Shown: positions 10,673-20,851, counted from the stretch's first letter. The stretch: DNA of 55,408 nucleotides from Alicyclobacillus sacchari (GCF_004366795.1 NZ_SORF01000015.1:1-55408); one strand, 5' to 3'. The notes: generated by a model from the letters alone, not told the origin. Made by a program: numbers and translations.

Positions 10673-10695
10673 GGCCACGTTTCGTGGCCTTTTTT
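10673..10695 (+). terminator. intrinsic terminator between rpmH and rnpA
   Basis: GGCCACG-TTT-CGTGGCC followed by six T (10690-10695). It lies one base after the rpmH stop, so only part of the transcription should continue into rnpA. This is one way to make much more L34 than RNase P protein. Confidence 0.8.
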
Positions 10696-10725
10696 GATGA
10701 ATGTACCGGGACTGGAGGACTGGGT

Positions 10726-11064
10726 TTGCAGAGCCAGTTTCGTTTAAAAGAAAACCGAGATTTTCGCCGTGTGTTTCGGCGCGGGAAGTCGTTTGCGACA
10801 GCGAGGCTCGTATTGTATTATTGCGACAATCGTGAAGGTCGTGTACGTGTTGGTTTCTCCATCAGTAAAAAAGTGGGCAATGCGGTGGTTCGCAACCGTC
10901 TAAAACGGGTGTTGCGGGCGGTTTTCCAAACGTGGCTGCCAGAGTTGAAAGACAAGTCCATTGATATTGTAGTGGTTTGCCGTACGGACGCCGCAGGTGC
11001 GGATTTTCAAATTTTGTATCAAGATGTGTCGAAGCTCCTCCATAAGTCCAAAATCGTGATATGA
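10726..11064 (+). CDS. rnpA: ribonuclease P protein component
   Basis: A 112-residue basic cofactor of the RNase P ribozyme, which matures tRNA 5' ends. The family signature is VGNAVVRNRLKRVLR, with LKENRDFRRVFRRGKSF at the N-terminus. The start is TTG at 10726, supported by GGAGG 7 bases upstream. An in-frame ATG at 10684 lies inside the terminator hairpin and lacks an RBS. Confidence 0.95.
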   Translation: MQSQFRLKENRDFRRVFRRGKSFATARLVLYYCDNREGRVRVGFSISKKVGNAVVRNRLKRVLRAVFQTWLPELKDKSIDIVVVCRTDAAGADFQILYQDVSKLLHKSKIVI

Positions 11065-11079
11065 TGTGACCGGAGATGA

Positions 11080-11304
11080 GTGCGGATGCGATGGTTTCTG
11101 ATCAAGCTGATTCGTGCATATCAATTGTTCATTTCACCGATGACGCTTCCAACTTGTCGGTTTACACCATCGTGTTCTGAATACGCTGTACAAGCTCTTG
11201 TGAGATTCGGGCCTGTCTACGGTAGTTGGCTCGCGATTCGCCGATTGGTTAAATGCGGTCCATGGCATCCAGGCGGCGTTGACGAAGTTCCGCAGACGAA
11301 GTAG
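11080..11304 (+). CDS. yidD: membrane protein insertion efficiency factor YidD
   Basis: A 74-residue protein of the YidD family. It has an N-terminal amphipathic helix ([15 protein letters not shown]) and the conserved cysteine motif [11 protein letters not shown], followed by the GPWHPGG loop. It assists YidC-dependent insertion at the inner face of the membrane. Two starts are possible: GTG 11080 (4 bases after GGAG) or ATG 11086 (10 bases after). It lies 15 bases after rnpA and 12 before yidC, an operon. Confidence 0.94.
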   Translation: MRMRWFLIKLIRAYQLFISPMTLPTCRFTPSCSEYAVQALVRFGPVYGSWLAIRRLVKCGPWHPGGVDEVPQTK

Positions 11305-11316
11305 GGGGATATCTGG

Positions 11317-12306
11317 TTGAAGTCGAAACGCACGCAGAGAAAATGGACGTTTTTACTCAGTGCGGTGGTAGTGCTTGCCCTGACAGGGTGCGGTATGTAC
11401 CCAAGCAAGCCGGGCCATTGGCCACATAATGTATGGGGTACAATTCTTCATGGCATTTCAGACTTGATGGATTTCTTTGCCCGGCATCTCGGCAATAACT
11501 ACGGGATCGCCATCTTGATCATGACGGTCATCGTTCGTTTGATCATCCTGCCGCTGTTTATTCGGCAACTTCGGTATCAGCGTGTCATGATGGAGTTGCA
11601 GCCGCAGATTCAGAAGATTCGTTCCAAGTACAAGGGAGACAACCAGAAGATTCAAGAAGAAACCATGAAGCTGTACCAAGAGACAGGTGCCAATCCGCTT
11701 GCGGGTTGTTTCCCCATGCTCATCCAGCTTCCGTTTTTATACGCGTTTTACGGCGCTATTCTCGGCAATCCCAACATGCGTGAGAGCACGTTTCTTGGGA
11801 TCTTTCGTTTAGGACAGCATGATCCTTATTACGTTTTGCCTATTTTGGCAGGCTTGTCGACGCTGCTATCGTCGTGGTTGACCATGCGTAACCAGCCTGC
11901 GCAGCAGCGTGCCATGTTGTTCGTGATGCCTGTCATGATTTTCTTCATCGGTGCGCGTTTACCCGGTGGACTTGTGTTGTACTGGATTTACACAAACCTA
12001 ATCACGGCGATTCAAACATACTTTTTCATCACCCGTCCAACTGCAAAGGGCAATTTGGCCACAGCAGGAACGACTGCTGAAGTAGCGGCACCTGTGAAAG
12101 CGAATCAAAGATCTACGAAGGTCTCGACGGGATCGAGAGCTTCCGGCCGCGGATCTTCTGCTAAGGCAAGTGGTGATCGGAAGGACAAGTCGAAACCTGT
12201 TTCGGCAAGCGGGGGTAAATCGGAAAAGCGTAAATCAAGTGCTCCTAAACAGGCTGATCAACAGGATGACTCGACTGCGCGTTCCGATACAGAGACGGTG
12301 GACTGA
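11317..12306 (+). CDS. yidC: membrane protein insertase YidC/SpoIIIJ
   Basis: A 329-residue Oxa1/YidC insertase. It starts with TTG behind AGGGGG. A lipoprotein signal ends in LTGC (Cys25), as in Bacillus SpoIIIJ. The core has five membrane segments, the first hydrophilic loop PQIQKIRSKYKGDNQKIQEE with the positively charged groove region, and the motif GCFPMLIQLPFLYAFY. The last about 75 residues are a low-complexity Ser/Lys/Gly tail. It is co-transcribed with yidD and followed by jag. Confidence 0.95.
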   Translation: MKSKRTQRKWTFLLSAVVVLALTGCGMYPSKPGHWPHNVWGTILHGISDLMDFFARHLGNNYGIAILIMTVIVRLIILPLFIRQLRYQRVMMELQPQIQKIRSKYKGDNQKIQEETMKLYQETGANPLAGCFPMLIQLPFLYAFYGAILGNPNMRESTFLGIFRLGQHDPYYVLPILAGLSTLLSSWLTMRNQPAQQRAMLFVMPVMIFFIGARLPGGLVLYWIYTNLITAIQTYFFITRPTAKGNLATAGTTAEVAAPVKANQRSTKVSTGSRASGRGSSAKASGDRKDKSKPVSASGGKSEKRKSSAPKQADQQDDSTARSDTETVD

Positions 12307-12355
12307 GGGATACTTGAGGGCTGCGTGTAACGTGTTGACTGAGGGAGTGGCCTAG

Positions 12356-13006
12356 ATGAAAAAAGTGGTCGCAACCGGACGGACGGTTGAAGAGGCGGTT
12401 ACGTCGGCGCTTGTGCGCCTTGGCGTCTCGAGGTCGCAGGCGGAGATTCGTGTGATTTCTGAGCCAGTGAAGGGGCTGTTTGGTTTTATTGGTGGCAAAG
12501 ATGCCGAAGTGGAAGTTCGCGTCATTGATACTCCGCTCGATATGGCCAAGGAGTTCTTGCATGGGTTGCTCGAAAAGATGGGGATTTCCGCAGGTGTTTC
12601 AGCCGATGAGCAATTGACAGAGGAGGGCGCAGTGCCCTTGTCCATTTCATGTGGAGAAGATGCATTGCCAATTGTGATTGGACGTCACGGGTCGACGCTT
12701 GATTCCATGCAGTACTTGGTCAATGTTGTTGCAAACCGCAATGCCCATTCCGTTGTCAAATTTGCAGTCGATGCCGGAGGATATAGACAGCGACGTAAGG
12801 ATAACTTGCGTCGAATAGCTGACCAGGCGGCGGAGCGAGCTGTTCGCTTGGGACGGCCAGTGTCGTTAGAAGCGATGCCGTCGGCGGATCGCAAATGGGT
12901 TCACACGTATTTGCAAGGGCGAGAAGATGTCACCACGTTAAGCGAAGGTCAAGAACCGTATCGGCGGGTGAAGGTGGCCCCTAAGCGGAACCATTTTGTC
13001 GATTAA
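12356..13006 (+). CDS. jag: RNA-binding protein Jag/KhpB
   Basis: A 216-residue protein with Jag_N (1-50, VVATGRTVEEAV), a KH domain (about 75-150, with VIGRHGSTLDSMQYLVN) and an R3H domain (about 150-212, ADRKWVHTYL with the R-x3-H spacing). KhpB pairs with KhpA to bind RNA and affects cell division and elongation. It is the normal neighbour of yidC. A possible terminator follows at 13061. Confidence 0.95.
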   Translation: MKKVVATGRTVEEAVTSALVRLGVSRSQAEIRVISEPVKGLFGFIGGKDAEVEVRVIDTPLDMAKEFLHGLLEKMGISAGVSADEQLTEEGAVPLSISCGEDALPIVIGRHGSTLDSMQYLVNVVANRNAHSVVKFAVDAGGYRQRRKDNLRRIADQAAERAVRLGRPVSLEAMPSADRKWVHTYLQGREDVTTLSEGQEPYRRVKVAPKRNHFVD

Positions 13007-13060
13007 GCGGACGAAGGGACAGTTGGTACCCATCGGATAGAACTGAACGACTCTTGCGTG

Positions 13061-13087
13061 ACCCCGCTGCGAAGTGGGGTTTCTTGT
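13061..13087 (+). terminator. hairpin between jag and mnmE
   Basis: ACCCCGCT / AGTGGGGT (13061-13068, 13073-13080; one G-T pair) followed by TTCTTGTT. A plausible weak intrinsic terminator. Confidence 0.5.
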
Positions 13088-13110
13088 TACGATCTGTTGG
13101 AGGTGAGGGT

Positions 13111-14490
13111 GTGCAGGAGGATACCATCGCGGCTATCGCTACGGCAATCGGAGAGGGCAGTGTTGGCATTGTCCGAGTGAGCGGTGAGATGGCACAATCC
13201 ATCGGTGAGAAGTTGGTGCGAACCCCTTCTGGACGGCCGCTCCGTTTGGCTCGACGCACAATGCGCTATGGGCACGTTGTGCAGCCGGGTTCGGATGATC
13301 CGCTTGATGAGGCGATCGTGCTATGGATGCCTGGACCCCACAGTTATACGGGCGAGGATGTTCTTGAGTTGCAGGTGCACGGGGGCGTGCATGTGTTGCA
13401 ATCGGTGCTTGCGGCATGTCTCGCGGCAGGTGCCCGCATGGCGGAGCCGGGGGAGTTTACGAAACGTGCATTTCTCAATGGGCGGATGGACCTGTCGCAA
13501 GCCGAAGCCGTGATCGACCTAATCAGGGCGAAGACAGAGTTCGCCGGCAAGATGGCGTTGCGACAGGTGGAGGGCCGCTTTGGTGACGAGGTGCGCTCTA
13601 TTCGCAAGGAATTGTTGGCCTTGCAAGCGCATGTAGAGGTGACGATCGACTATCCCGAACACGATGTGGAGGACGTGGCTTGCCAGCAGGTGTTGACTGT
13701 CGGCGAACAACTGTTGGGGCGTATCGATCAATTGATTGCCTCGGCAGCGCTTGGGCGGGTGTTGCGCGAAGGTGTAGCGACGGCCATCGTCGGTCGTCCG
13801 AATGTGGGTAAGTCGTCGCTGTTAAACGCGCTGCTGCAAAGGGAACGTGCGATTGTAACGGATATTCCAGGGACGACGCGCGATGTGCTCGAGGAATATA
13901 TCAATTTGCGCGGCATTCCGCTCAGGCTGATGGATACAGCGGGCATCCGGGAAACAGAGGATGTCGTCGAGCAGATCGGCGTTGTTCGATCACGCCAATC
14001 GATGGCCGACGCGGAGTTGGTTCTTCTGGTTTACGACGGAAGTCAACCACTGACGGACGACGATTGGGCACTCGAACGGGAGACGGCCAAAATGCGGCGA
14101 ATTGTCGTGGTCAACAAGGCGGACCAGGGAGTGCGGCGGGATACGCAAGCATGGATTGAAGGATTGGTTGCTCGGGGTGTCGTCTACCTTTCAGCGAAGA
14201 CGGGAGAGGGCATTGATGCACTTGCGGATCGCGTGATCGACGTCATCGAACAGGAAATCGCAATGGATATGGACGCCAGTTATATGGCAAATGCACGTCA
14301 GACGCAGTTGTTGCAATTGGCAAAGCAGGATTTGTCCTCCGCTATGGATTCGGCTGCCGCAGGTGCTACGCTCGACTTGATTGCCGTTGCGCTTCAATCG
14401 GCCTATGCCCAGCTTGGTTACGCGATTGGCGAAGAGGCGGGAGAAGATCTTTTGGACGAGATTTTTTCACGATTTTGTCTAGGTAAATAG
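13111..14490 (+). CDS. mnmE: tRNA modification GTPase MnmE
   Basis: A 459-residue GTPase that works with MnmG to modify U34 of certain tRNAs. It has an N-terminal folate-binding domain, a helical domain, and a G domain with G1 [10 protein letters not shown]3 DTAGIRET and G4 NKAD. It ends in the catalytic FCLGK (C-x-G-K). GTG at 13111 is preceded by GGAGGTGAG. The ATG at 13054 would extend into the upstream hairpin and is rejected. Confidence 0.96.
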   Translation: MQEDTIAAIATAIGEGSVGIVRVSGEMAQSIGEKLVRTPSGRPLRLARRTMRYGHVVQPGSDDPLDEAIVLWMPGPHSYTGEDVLELQVHGGVHVLQSVLAACLAAGARMAEPGEFTKRAFLNGRMDLSQAEAVIDLIRAKTEFAGKMALRQVEGRFGDEVRSIRKELLALQAHVEVTIDYPEHDVEDVACQQVLTVGEQLLGRIDQLIASAALGRVLREGVATAIVGRPNVGKSSLLNALLQRERAIVTDIPGTTRDVLEEYINLRGIPLRLMDTAGIRETEDVVEQIGVVRSRQSMADAELVLLVYDGSQPLTDDDWALERETAKMRRIVVVNKADQGVRRDTQAWIEGLVARGVVYLSAKTGEGIDALADRVIDVIEQEIAMDMDASYMANARQTQLLQLAKQDLSSAMDSAAAGATLDLIAVALQSAYAQLGYAIGEEAGEDLLDEIFSRFCLGK

Positions 14491-14524
14491 AACAAGGTTT
14501 CAATTTCAGAAAGAGGTGAAACAG

Positions 14525-16414
14525 ATGCGGTTCTTTGCTGGTGAGTATGACGTGATCGTCATTGGAGCAGGCCATGCTGGCTGTGAAGCGGCGTTGGCGT
14601 CGGCACGGATGGGGTGCAAGACGCTTTTACTCACGATCAACTTGGATACCATCGCGTACATGCCTTGCAATCCGTCGATTGGCGGGCCTGCGAAGGGGAT
14701 TGTCGTTCGCGAAATCGATGCGCTTGGCGGCCAAATGGCTCGCAACACGGATGCGACCTATATTCAGATGCGGATGTTGAATACGGGGAAGGGGCCTGCG
14801 GTGCAAGCGTTGCGCGCACAGGCGGACAAGGCGTATTATGCGTTGAACATGAAATGGACTTTGGAACGGACAGAGAACCTTGATCTGAAGCAGGCTTTGG
14901 TCGAAGAGTTGTTGACGCAAAATGGTGCCGTATATGGTGTTGTCACCAAAAGCGGGCAGGAGTTTCACGCGAAGGCGGTCGTGTTGACAACAGGAACGTA
15001 CTTGCGCGGGCGTATTTTTATCGGGGATGTCTCGTATGAAAGCGGTCCGAATGGACAAATGCCAGCGGTGAAATTATCCGATTCGTTGCTCGATCTCGGT
15101 TTTCAACTGGTCCGTTTCAAGACCGGCACGCCGCCGCGGATCAATCGAAATTCAATTGATTTTAGCAAATTAATTGCACAACCCGGGGATCCAGTTCCCA
15201 AGCACTTTTCGTTTGATCCAGACACTCCGATTCGCGATCAGGTGCCGTGTTGGCTGACTGGCACTACGGAAACAGGGCATTCTATTATTTTGGAAAACCT
15301 CGATCGCGCACCGATGTATAGCGGCGAAATTAAGGGAACGGGACCCCGCTATTGTCCGTCCATTGAGGATAAAGTTGTGCGTTTCCGCGATAGACCGAGT
15401 CACCAGATTTTCTTGGAGCCAGAAGGTCCCAATACGTGCGAATGGTATGTACAGGGCCTATCGACGAGTCTGCCTGAAGATGTGCAGATCAAGTTATTGC
15501 ACAGTATTCCTGGCCTTGAAAAGGCAGAGATGCTGCGGCCGGGTTACGCGATCGAGTACGACGCCATTGTGCCAACGCAACTTTGGCCATCGTTGGAGAC
15601 CAAGCGCGTTGCAGGTCTGTTTACGGCGGGGCAAATCAACGGCACATCTGGGTATGAAGAGGCTGCTGGCCAGGGCATTATGGCGGGTATCAACGCCGCT
15701 CGCAAGGTGCGGGGTGAAGAACCTGTCGTGTTGTCGCGATCAGACGCCTATATCGCGGTCATGATTGACGATCTTGTCACCAAGGGTACCAATGAGCCGT
15801 ATCGGCTCTTGACTTCGCGGGCCGAGTACAGGCTTTTGCTCAGACATGATAATGCGGATCTTCGGCTGATGGAGATTGGTTATCAGGTTGGGCTTCTGCC
15901 AGAAAAGGCTTATAGTCGGATGATGCGTAAGAAAGAAGGTATTTCGCAGGAATTGCAGCGTTTGTCGAGAACGCGGGTCAAGCCGGCGGAAGCCAATCCG
16001 AAGTTGCTGGAATGTGGTTCGCAACCGTTGGAAGATGGGGCAACACTTGCTCAATTGCTCAAGCGACCGGAATTGAGTTACGAGCAGGTGAAGATGATGG
16101 ATCCAACGGGCGGCGTTGAGTTGGATCCTGAGATACAGGAACAAGTCGAGATCGAAATGAAATACGCTGGATATATTCAAAAGCAGGCCCAAGTCATCGA
16201 GCGTCAGAAGCGGCTTGAGAATCGCGTGTTGCCAGACGAGATTGACTATCAAACGATCCGTGGACTGGCTATGGAAGCGCGAGAGAAATTGTCGCGTATT
16301 CGACCTCGGACAGTGGGGCAGGCCTCGCGCATACCTGGCGTAACGCCGGCGGATATTTCTATCCTGCTCGTCTATCTTGAATCATACGAAGGACGCATGA
16401 TGCATGGTTCATGA
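14525..16414 (+). CDS. mnmG: tRNA uridine-5-carboxymethylaminomethyl modification enzyme MnmG
   Basis: A 629-residue FAD enzyme, partner of MnmE. It has the dinucleotide motif [14 protein letters not shown] near the N-terminus, family signatures [11 protein letters not shown] and [17 protein letters not shown], and a C-terminal helical domain for MnmE and tRNA binding. The ATG at 14525 lies 8 bases after AGAGG; the GTG at 14516 would overlap the RBS. Its end overlaps rsmG by 11 bases. Confidence 0.97.
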   Translation: MRFFAGEYDVIVIGAGHAGCEAALASARMGCKTLLLTINLDTIAYMPCNPSIGGPAKGIVVREIDALGGQMARNTDATYIQMRMLNTGKGPAVQALRAQADKAYYALNMKWTLERTENLDLKQALVEELLTQNGAVYGVVTKSGQEFHAKAVVLTTGTYLRGRIFIGDVSYESGPNGQMPAVKLSDSLLDLGFQLVRFKTGTPPRINRNSIDFSKLIAQPGDPVPKHFSFDPDTPIRDQVPCWLTGTTETGHSIILENLDRAPMYSGEIKGTGPRYCPSIEDKVVRFRDRPSHQIFLEPEGPNTCEWYVQGLSTSLPEDVQIKLLHSIPGLEKAEMLRPGYAIEYDAIVPTQLWPSLETKRVAGLFTAGQINGTSGYEEAAGQGIMAGINAARKVRGEEPVVLSRSDAYIAVMIDDLVTKGTNEPYRLLTSRAEYRLLLRHDNADLRLMEIGYQVGLLPEKAYSRMMRKKEGISQELQRLSRTRVKPAEANPKLLECGSQPLEDGATLAQLLKRPELSYEQVKMMDPTGGVELDPEIQEQVEIEMKYAGYIQKQAQVIERQKRLENRVLPDEIDYQTIRGLAMEAREKLSRIRPRTVGQASRIPGVTPADISILLVYLESYEGRMMHGS

Positions 16415-17123
16415 AACGGAAGGGCCTCTTTGGCCAATTGAGTTGAGTGAATTACAGTTGAGTCAGTTCGCTCGCTATTATGCAATGCTTGTCGACTGGA
16501 ATGAGCGTATCAACTTGACCGGTATTGTCGATAGGGATGAAGTATATATTAAGCACTTTTACGATAGCCTCGCCGTCTCGAATCTGCCTTTGTGGCAGGA
16601 GATGGTGAGGCGAGGGGCGCGTGCCATCGACATCGGGTCGGGTGCTGGCTTTCCTGGAATTCCGTTGGCAATTGCCTATCCAAATATGTCGTTTGTTCTA
16701 TGTGATGCGCTTCAAAAGCGTATTCATTTTTTGCAAGCGGTCTGTTCTGATCTCGGCCTGAATAACGTTGCGTGCATTCATGGTAGATCCGAGGATATGG
16801 GACGCGATTCGGCTCTGCGGGGTGCGTTTGATGTGGCTCTGGCAAGGGCGGTTGCACGTGCGAATGTGCTGATGGAGTACATGGCTCCTTTTTTGAAGTC
16901 TGGTGGCGTGGGCATCTGTTATAAAGGGCCTTCGTTTGTACACGAAGAGTTCGACGATGCCAAACGTGCCGCGCCCACATTACATTGTCGTCTACTTGAG
17001 CCCCTGACATATGAGTTGCCCCACGGCCTAGGGAGCCGAGCTTTAGCTCCTTTTATACAGATGCAGCCTGTGCCGAAGGCCTATCCGCGGAGAGCAGGTA
17101 TACCGACTAAGCAGCCGCTGTGA
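16404..17123 (+). CDS. rsmG: 16S rRNA (guanine527-N7)-methyltransferase RsmG
   Basis: A 239-residue SAM-dependent methyltransferase acting on G527 of 16S rRNA. It has the SAM motif [20 protein letters not shown], then [11 protein letters not shown], and [19 protein letters not shown]. Its ATG lies inside the end of mnmG. Loss of this gene is known to give low-level streptomycin resistance in related bacteria. Confidence 0.95.
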   Translation: MVHETEGPLWPIELSELQLSQFARYYAMLVDWNERINLTGIVDRDEVYIKHFYDSLAVSNLPLWQEMVRRGARAIDIGSGAGFPGIPLAIAYPNMSFVLCDALQKRIHFLQAVCSDLGLNNVACIHGRSEDMGRDSALRGAFDVALARAVARANVLMEYMAPFLKSGGVGICYKGPSFVHEEFDDAKRAAPTLHCRLLEPLTYELPHGLGSRALAPFIQMQPVPKAYPRRAGIPTKQPL

Positions 17124-17228
17124 CATCCTGCAGACGTGGTGTGTCGAAACGTGTCAATTCGGTTCAAGTTTTGTAAATATATGAGAACGTTTGTCACCAT
17201 GAAGGAATCCGAAGCTTATATGGTGAAT

Positions 17229-17245
17229 TCGACAATTAGTGTCGA
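17229..17245. repeat. inverted repeat in the rsmG-noc spacer
   Basis: TCGACA-attag-TGTCGA lies 34 bases before the noc start, within a 155-base spacer that otherwise shows only A/T-rich promoter-like bases near 17176. Its position suggests an operator or leader hairpin for noc, which is inference. Confidence 0.35.
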
Positions 17246-17278
17246 TACTCGTTCGTTGATCGGAATTGAGGGGTCATC

Positions 17279-18121
17279 ATGAGGGAATCTTGGGGACGAT
17301 TCATCAGTCTGCGCGATTCCAGCAGCGCGAATGCACAGACGCAGGTAGTGGATATCCCTGTTCAAAACATTGTGTCGAATCCATATCAGCCACGTACCAT
17401 CTTTAATCAAGAAGCGATTGAAGAGTTGGCGAAGACGATTCACACACACGGCGTCATTCAGCCGATTGTCGTCCGGAAAAAGGGGAATGTGTATGAGTTG
17501 ATCGCGGGGGAGCGCCGTTTGCGTGCGGTTCGTCACCTCGGCTGGTCATCGATTCCGGCGATTGTACGCGACATGAACGATGCGCAAACGGCTTCAGCGG
17601 CGTTGATCGAAAATTTACAACGCGAAGGGCTAACACCTATTGAAGAAGCGGTGGCTTATCAGCAGTTACTGGAGTTGCACGGCTTGACGCAGGAAAGCCT
17701 CGCTCAGCGTTTGGGCAAGGGTCAGTCCACCATTGCAAATAAATTACGACTGTTGCACTTGCCGGAGACGGTACAACAGGCTTTGTTGACCAAGCAGATC
17801 ACGGAGCGACATGCCCGGGCTTTACTCGCATTGCCAAGTGAAGAGATGCAGATTGAACTGTTGCATGAGTGCGTGGAAAAAGGTTGGAACGTCAAGCAGA
17901 TGGAGGAGCGCGTAAAGGCTAAGCTCACCTCGCTTGAAGCAGCGGGTGGTAAGCGGTCGAAGTCACGTCGACGCGCATTATCAAAGGATGTGCGTTTGGC
18001 GGTCAATACCATCCGGCAGTCACTGGAAATGATACAGCAGACGGGTCTTGATGTCATGTGTGAAGAGTCTGATGAAGAAGCATTCTACCAATTTACCATT
18101 CGTGTACCAAAATCAGTATGA
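17279..18121 (+). CDS. noc: nucleoid occlusion protein Noc
   Basis: A 280-residue ParB-family CTPase-like protein. It begins with the amphipathic [13 protein letters not shown], which matches the membrane-targeting N-terminus of Noc and differs from ParB. It has the ParB box [14 protein letters not shown] (GERR) and the [27 protein letters not shown]. Noc binds its own sites, spreads to the membrane and blocks division over the nucleoid. RBS GAGGGG. It is a paralogue of the parB gene 1 kb downstream. Confidence 0.93.
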   Translation: MRESWGRFISLRDSSSANAQTQVVDIPVQNIVSNPYQPRTIFNQEAIEELAKTIHTHGVIQPIVVRKKGNVYELIAGERRLRAVRHLGWSSIPAIVRDMNDAQTASAALIENLQREGLTPIEEAVAYQQLLELHGLTQESLAQRLGKGQSTIANKLRLLHLPETVQQALLTKQITERHARALLALPSEEMQIELLHECVEKGWNVKQMEERVKAKLTSLEAAGGKRSKSRRRALSKDVRLAVNTIRQSLEMIQQTGLDVMCEESDEEAFYQFTIRVPKSV

Positions 18122-18178
18122 CGAGTAGACACTCTTTTGTTTTGGTAATAATAACCTTATATCTTCAATTTGCGTGAA

Positions 18179-18197
18179 AGCGGCCGTACAGGCCGCT
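18179..18197. terminator. hairpin between noc and parA
   Basis: AGCGGCC-gtaca-GGCCGCT in the 219-base spacer, 58 bases after the noc stop. No T-run follows, so termination is uncertain. The rest of the spacer has promoter-like elements (TATGCTAGAAT near 18226) but no gene. Confidence 0.4.
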
Positions 18198-18340
18198 GAT
18201 TCGCAATCTTCCTCCCCTGGGTGTATGCTAGAATGCGTTGTTTTCTCCATACTTTTTCGCCACATCCACCAGGTTTTGAAGTAGAATGATAAAAGTCCGT
18301 GACGTTATGGTCACCCACGTATTTGTAAGGAGGACTGTTT

Positions 18341-19108
18341 GTGTCCAACGCCCGTGTGATCGCCATTGCAAATCAAAAAGGTGGCGTGGGGAAGACGACA
18401 ACTGCAGTCAACCTTGGCGCGTGTTTAGCAACACTGAATCAGCGCGTCTTGCTCATTGACATCGATCCGCAGGGCAACACCACGTCCGGTGTGGGCATCA
18501 ACAAGGCGGATGTGAAGTACTGTGTGTACGATGTCATCATCAACGACGTCGCGATGGCGGATGCGATTATGCCGTCAGGGTTGGAGAATTTGTCGCTTCT
18601 GCCTGCTACCATTCAGCTTGCCGGTGCGGAAATTGAGTTGGTACCGACCATCTCGCGTGAAGTTCGCTTGCGGCGGGCAATTCAAACCATGCGTAATCAA
18701 TATGACTATATCGTGATCGATTGTCCGCCATCACTGGGTCTTCTAACTGTGAATGCCTTAACGGCTGCGGACTCTGTCATGATTCCGATTCAGTGCGAGT
18801 ACTACGCTCTGGAGGGATTGAGTCAGCTCCTCAATACCGTACGTTTGGTGCAGAAACACCTGAATACTTCACTTGAAGTTGAGGGTGTCGTTTTGACGAT
18901 GTTGGATGCGCGGACCAACTTGGGATTGCAGGTTATTGAGGACGTGAAGAAGTTCTTCCGCGACAAGGTCTACAAGACCATCATTCCGCGAAATGTACGT
19001 TTGAGTGAAGCACCAAGTCACGGGAGACCTATTATTCACTATGATCCGAAGTCACGTGGAGCCGAATCCTACATGGAGTTGGCGAAGGAAGTGATCGGGC
19101 GTGACTAA
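18341..19108 (+). CDS. parA: chromosome partitioning ATPase ParA/Soj
   Basis: A 255-residue Walker-type ATPase. It has the deviant Walker A KGGVGKTTTAVNLG with signature lysine, DIDPQGNTTSG and the IVIDCPPSLG motif. Soj uses nucleoid-bound ATP dimers to move ParB-parS complexes and regulates DnaA. GTG start behind AAGGAGGA. It overlaps parB by 8 bases, so the two are translationally coupled. Confidence 0.96.
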   Translation: MSNARVIAIANQKGGVGKTTTAVNLGACLATLNQRVLLIDIDPQGNTTSGVGINKADVKYCVYDVIINDVAMADAIMPSGLENLSLLPATIQLAGAEIELVPTISREVRLRRAIQTMRNQYDYIVIDCPPSLGLLTVNALTAADSVMIPIQCEYYALEGLSQLLNTVRLVQKHLNTSLEVEGVVLTMLDARTNLGLQVIEDVKKFFRDKVYKTIIPRNVRLSEAPSHGRPIIHYDPKSRGAESYMELAKEVIGRD

Positions 19109-19952
19109 ACGCGGTTTGGGGCGTGGGCTCGATGCTTTGATTCCGCAGTTGAGTGTATCCGACGAAGATAAGGTCGTATCTGTCGACATCCGCGATTTAA
19201 GGCCAAATCCATACCAACCTCGGCGTACGTTCAATGAGGAGAAGCTTCAAGAACTGTCGAATTCGATCCGTGAGCACGGGATTATTCAACCACTGATCGT
19301 GCGGAAGAGTGAAATTAAGGGGTTTGATATCGTCGCAGGTGAACGGCGTTTTCGAGCGGCTAAGCTTGCCGGACTTCAGGTCGTGCCTGCGGTTGTGCGT
19401 GATTTTAGCGATGTCCTTCTGATGGAGATTGCGTTAATTGAGAACTTACAACGAGAAGACTTGAATCCCATCGAAATTGCAGACGCTTACGCCAATTTGA
19501 TCGAGAAGTGTGATCTAACCCAAGATGAATTGGCGAAGCGAGTTGGGCAGAGTCGCAGTCATATTACAAATATGCTGCGTTTATTGCAGTTGCCGAGTGA
19601 GATTCAAGATATGGTTTCACGTGGAACCTTGTCGATGGGGCACGCACGCGCCTTGCTTTCTGTCGAAGACAGCGATGTACAGCTAAGTTTGGCTGAGCAA
19701 GCCGTGCGAGAAGATTGGAGTGTTCGTAAATTAGAAACGGTGATTTACGAACCTAAGAAGAAAGTTTCACGTGAAACCAAGTCGAACAATTTGCCAGCCG
19801 AATTTAGACGGTATCAGGAACAGGTACAAGCGTATCTTGGTACGTCGGTTCGTATCCAACCAGGGAAAAAGCGTGGCAAAATTGAGATCGAGTATTTCTC
19901 GGATGAAGATTTGAAACGCATAATGGATTTGATGCTTCTGCATGCACCATGA
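19101..19952 (+). CDS. parB: chromosome partitioning protein ParB/Spo0J
   Basis: A 283-residue CTPase that loads on parS and slides. It starts MTKRGLGRGLDALIP, the ParA-stimulating Arg-rich tip. It has the CTP-binding ParB core GERRFRAAKLAG, ENLQREDLNPIE, and the parS-reading HTH LTQDELAKRVGQSRSHITNMLRLL. The C-terminal dimer domain ends near SDEDLKRIMDLML. Two parS-like sequences lie within the gene itself. Confidence 0.96.
   Translation: MTKRGLGRGLDALIPQLSVSDEDKVVSVDIRDLRPNPYQPRRTFNEEKLQELSNSIREHGIIQPLIVRKSEIKGFDIVAGERRFRAAKLAGLQVVPAVVRDFSDVLLMEIALIENLQREDLNPIEIADAYANLIEKCDLTQDELAKRVGQSRSHITNMLRLLQLPSEIQDMVSRGTLSMGHARALLSVEDSDVQLSLAEQAVREDWSVRKLETVIYEPKKKVSRETKSNNLPAEFRRYQEQVQAYLGTSVRIQPGKKRGKIEIEYFSDEDLKRIMDLMLLHAP
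19613..19628. other. parS: parS-like site inside parB (variant)
   Basis: GGTTTCACGTGGAACC matches 13 of 14 core bases of parS TGTTTCACGTGAAACA. The same A-to-G (GTTCCACGTGAAAC on the other strand) is found among genuine B. subtilis parS sites. Confidence 0.55.
19763..19778. other. parS: parS site inside parB
   Basis: AGTTTCACGTGAAACC contains the perfect 14-base palindromic parS core GTTTCACGTGAAAC (19764-19777), differing only at the two outer bases. A parS within spo0J is also the arrangement in B. subtilis. Confidence 0.88.
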
Positions 19953-19994
19953 ACTTGGATGTCAGCTAAGCACGATTTTAGATGAGGTGAACGT

Positions 19995-20702
19995 ATGTTT
20001 CTGTTCGGAACCGTCGTGGACGCATTATCCATCATTCTAGGAACGGCGATCGGGATGATGCTTCCACGAATTCCGGACCGAATGCGCGACACGGTAACAA
20101 AGGGACTTGCACTCTGTGTGATCGTCATTGGCCTTAGCATGGCTCTGAGTGATATGTCCGACATCCTGTTGATCATTATCTCCATCGTCGCTGGAACAAT
20201 CCTGGGAGAGTTGCTGAATATAGAGGGCGTGCTGAACAAGATTGCACATCGATTGGAACGTGTGGTGACACGGATCTATCGTGGCCCCATCGCGGAAGGT
20301 TTTATTTCATCTACTCTATTGTATTGCATCGGATCCATGGCGATTGTCGGTGCCATCCAGGATGGCATTCAAGGTGAACATAGGACTTTGCTTGCCAAGT
20401 CGATGCTAGATGGATTTATGGCAGTTGTGCTGTCCTCCACACTCGGACTAGGTGTTGGTCTGTCAGCCATTCCGGTTTTTTTGTACCAAGGTACCATTGC
20501 GTTTGTTTCGCACTTGGTCGGTAACGTGTTGAACACACCAATGTTTATCGACACGGTGACAGCGACAGGAGGCTTGTTGATTGTCGCTATCGGGCTGAAT
20601 ATCAGTGGCCTAGCCAAAATTGCTGTCGGAAACATGTTGCCAGCGATTGTGCTGGCGCCAGTTTGCAAAGAAGTGGTACACGTATTCCATGGCATTTTGT
20701 GA
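19995..20702 (+). CDS. DUF554 family membrane protein
   Basis: A 235-residue polytopic membrane protein with about seven helices, homologous to B. subtilis YdfK (DUF554). Visible family traits are the N-terminal GTVVDALSIILGTAIGMML, the internal GTILGELLNIE, and FISSTLLYCIGSMAIVGAIQDGI. The function is unknown; a transport role is only suspected. RBS GAGGTG. It follows parB by 42 bases. Confidence 0.85.
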   Translation: MFLFGTVVDALSIILGTAIGMMLPRIPDRMRDTVTKGLALCVIVIGLSMALSDMSDILLIIISIVAGTILGELLNIEGVLNKIAHRLERVVTRIYRGPIAEGFISSTLLYCIGSMAIVGAIQDGIQGEHRTLLAKSMLDGFMAVVLSSTLGLGVGLSAIPVFLYQGTIAFVSHLVGNVLNTPMFIDTVTATGGLLIVAIGLNISGLAKIAVGNMLPAIVLAPVCKEVVHVFHGIL

Positions 20703-20770
20703 TATTCTAGCCCAGCATGGTCTGGATGATGCAACCAATGATTGGATGACGGAAGGAATGGCGATCACGC

Positions 20771-20776
20771 TATACT
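20771..20776 (+). promoter_or_regulatory. possible -10 element upstream of the DUF4446 gene
   Basis: TATACT lies about 75 bases before the DUF4446 start, with a poor -35 (TGACGG, 18-base spacer). The 149-base spacer otherwise shows nothing clear. Confidence 0.25.
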
Positions 20777-20851
20777 ACAACCGTTCGCGTATTCGGGGTT
20801 CTCTGCAATACATCCCGTATGTATCCTTTTGCGAAAGGACGACACGCCACA

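Noticed and set aside
19036-19051. parS-like CGAAGTCACGTGGAGC in parA
   Set aside because: Only the CACGTG centre and a few flanks match (about 11 of 16); below the other sites.
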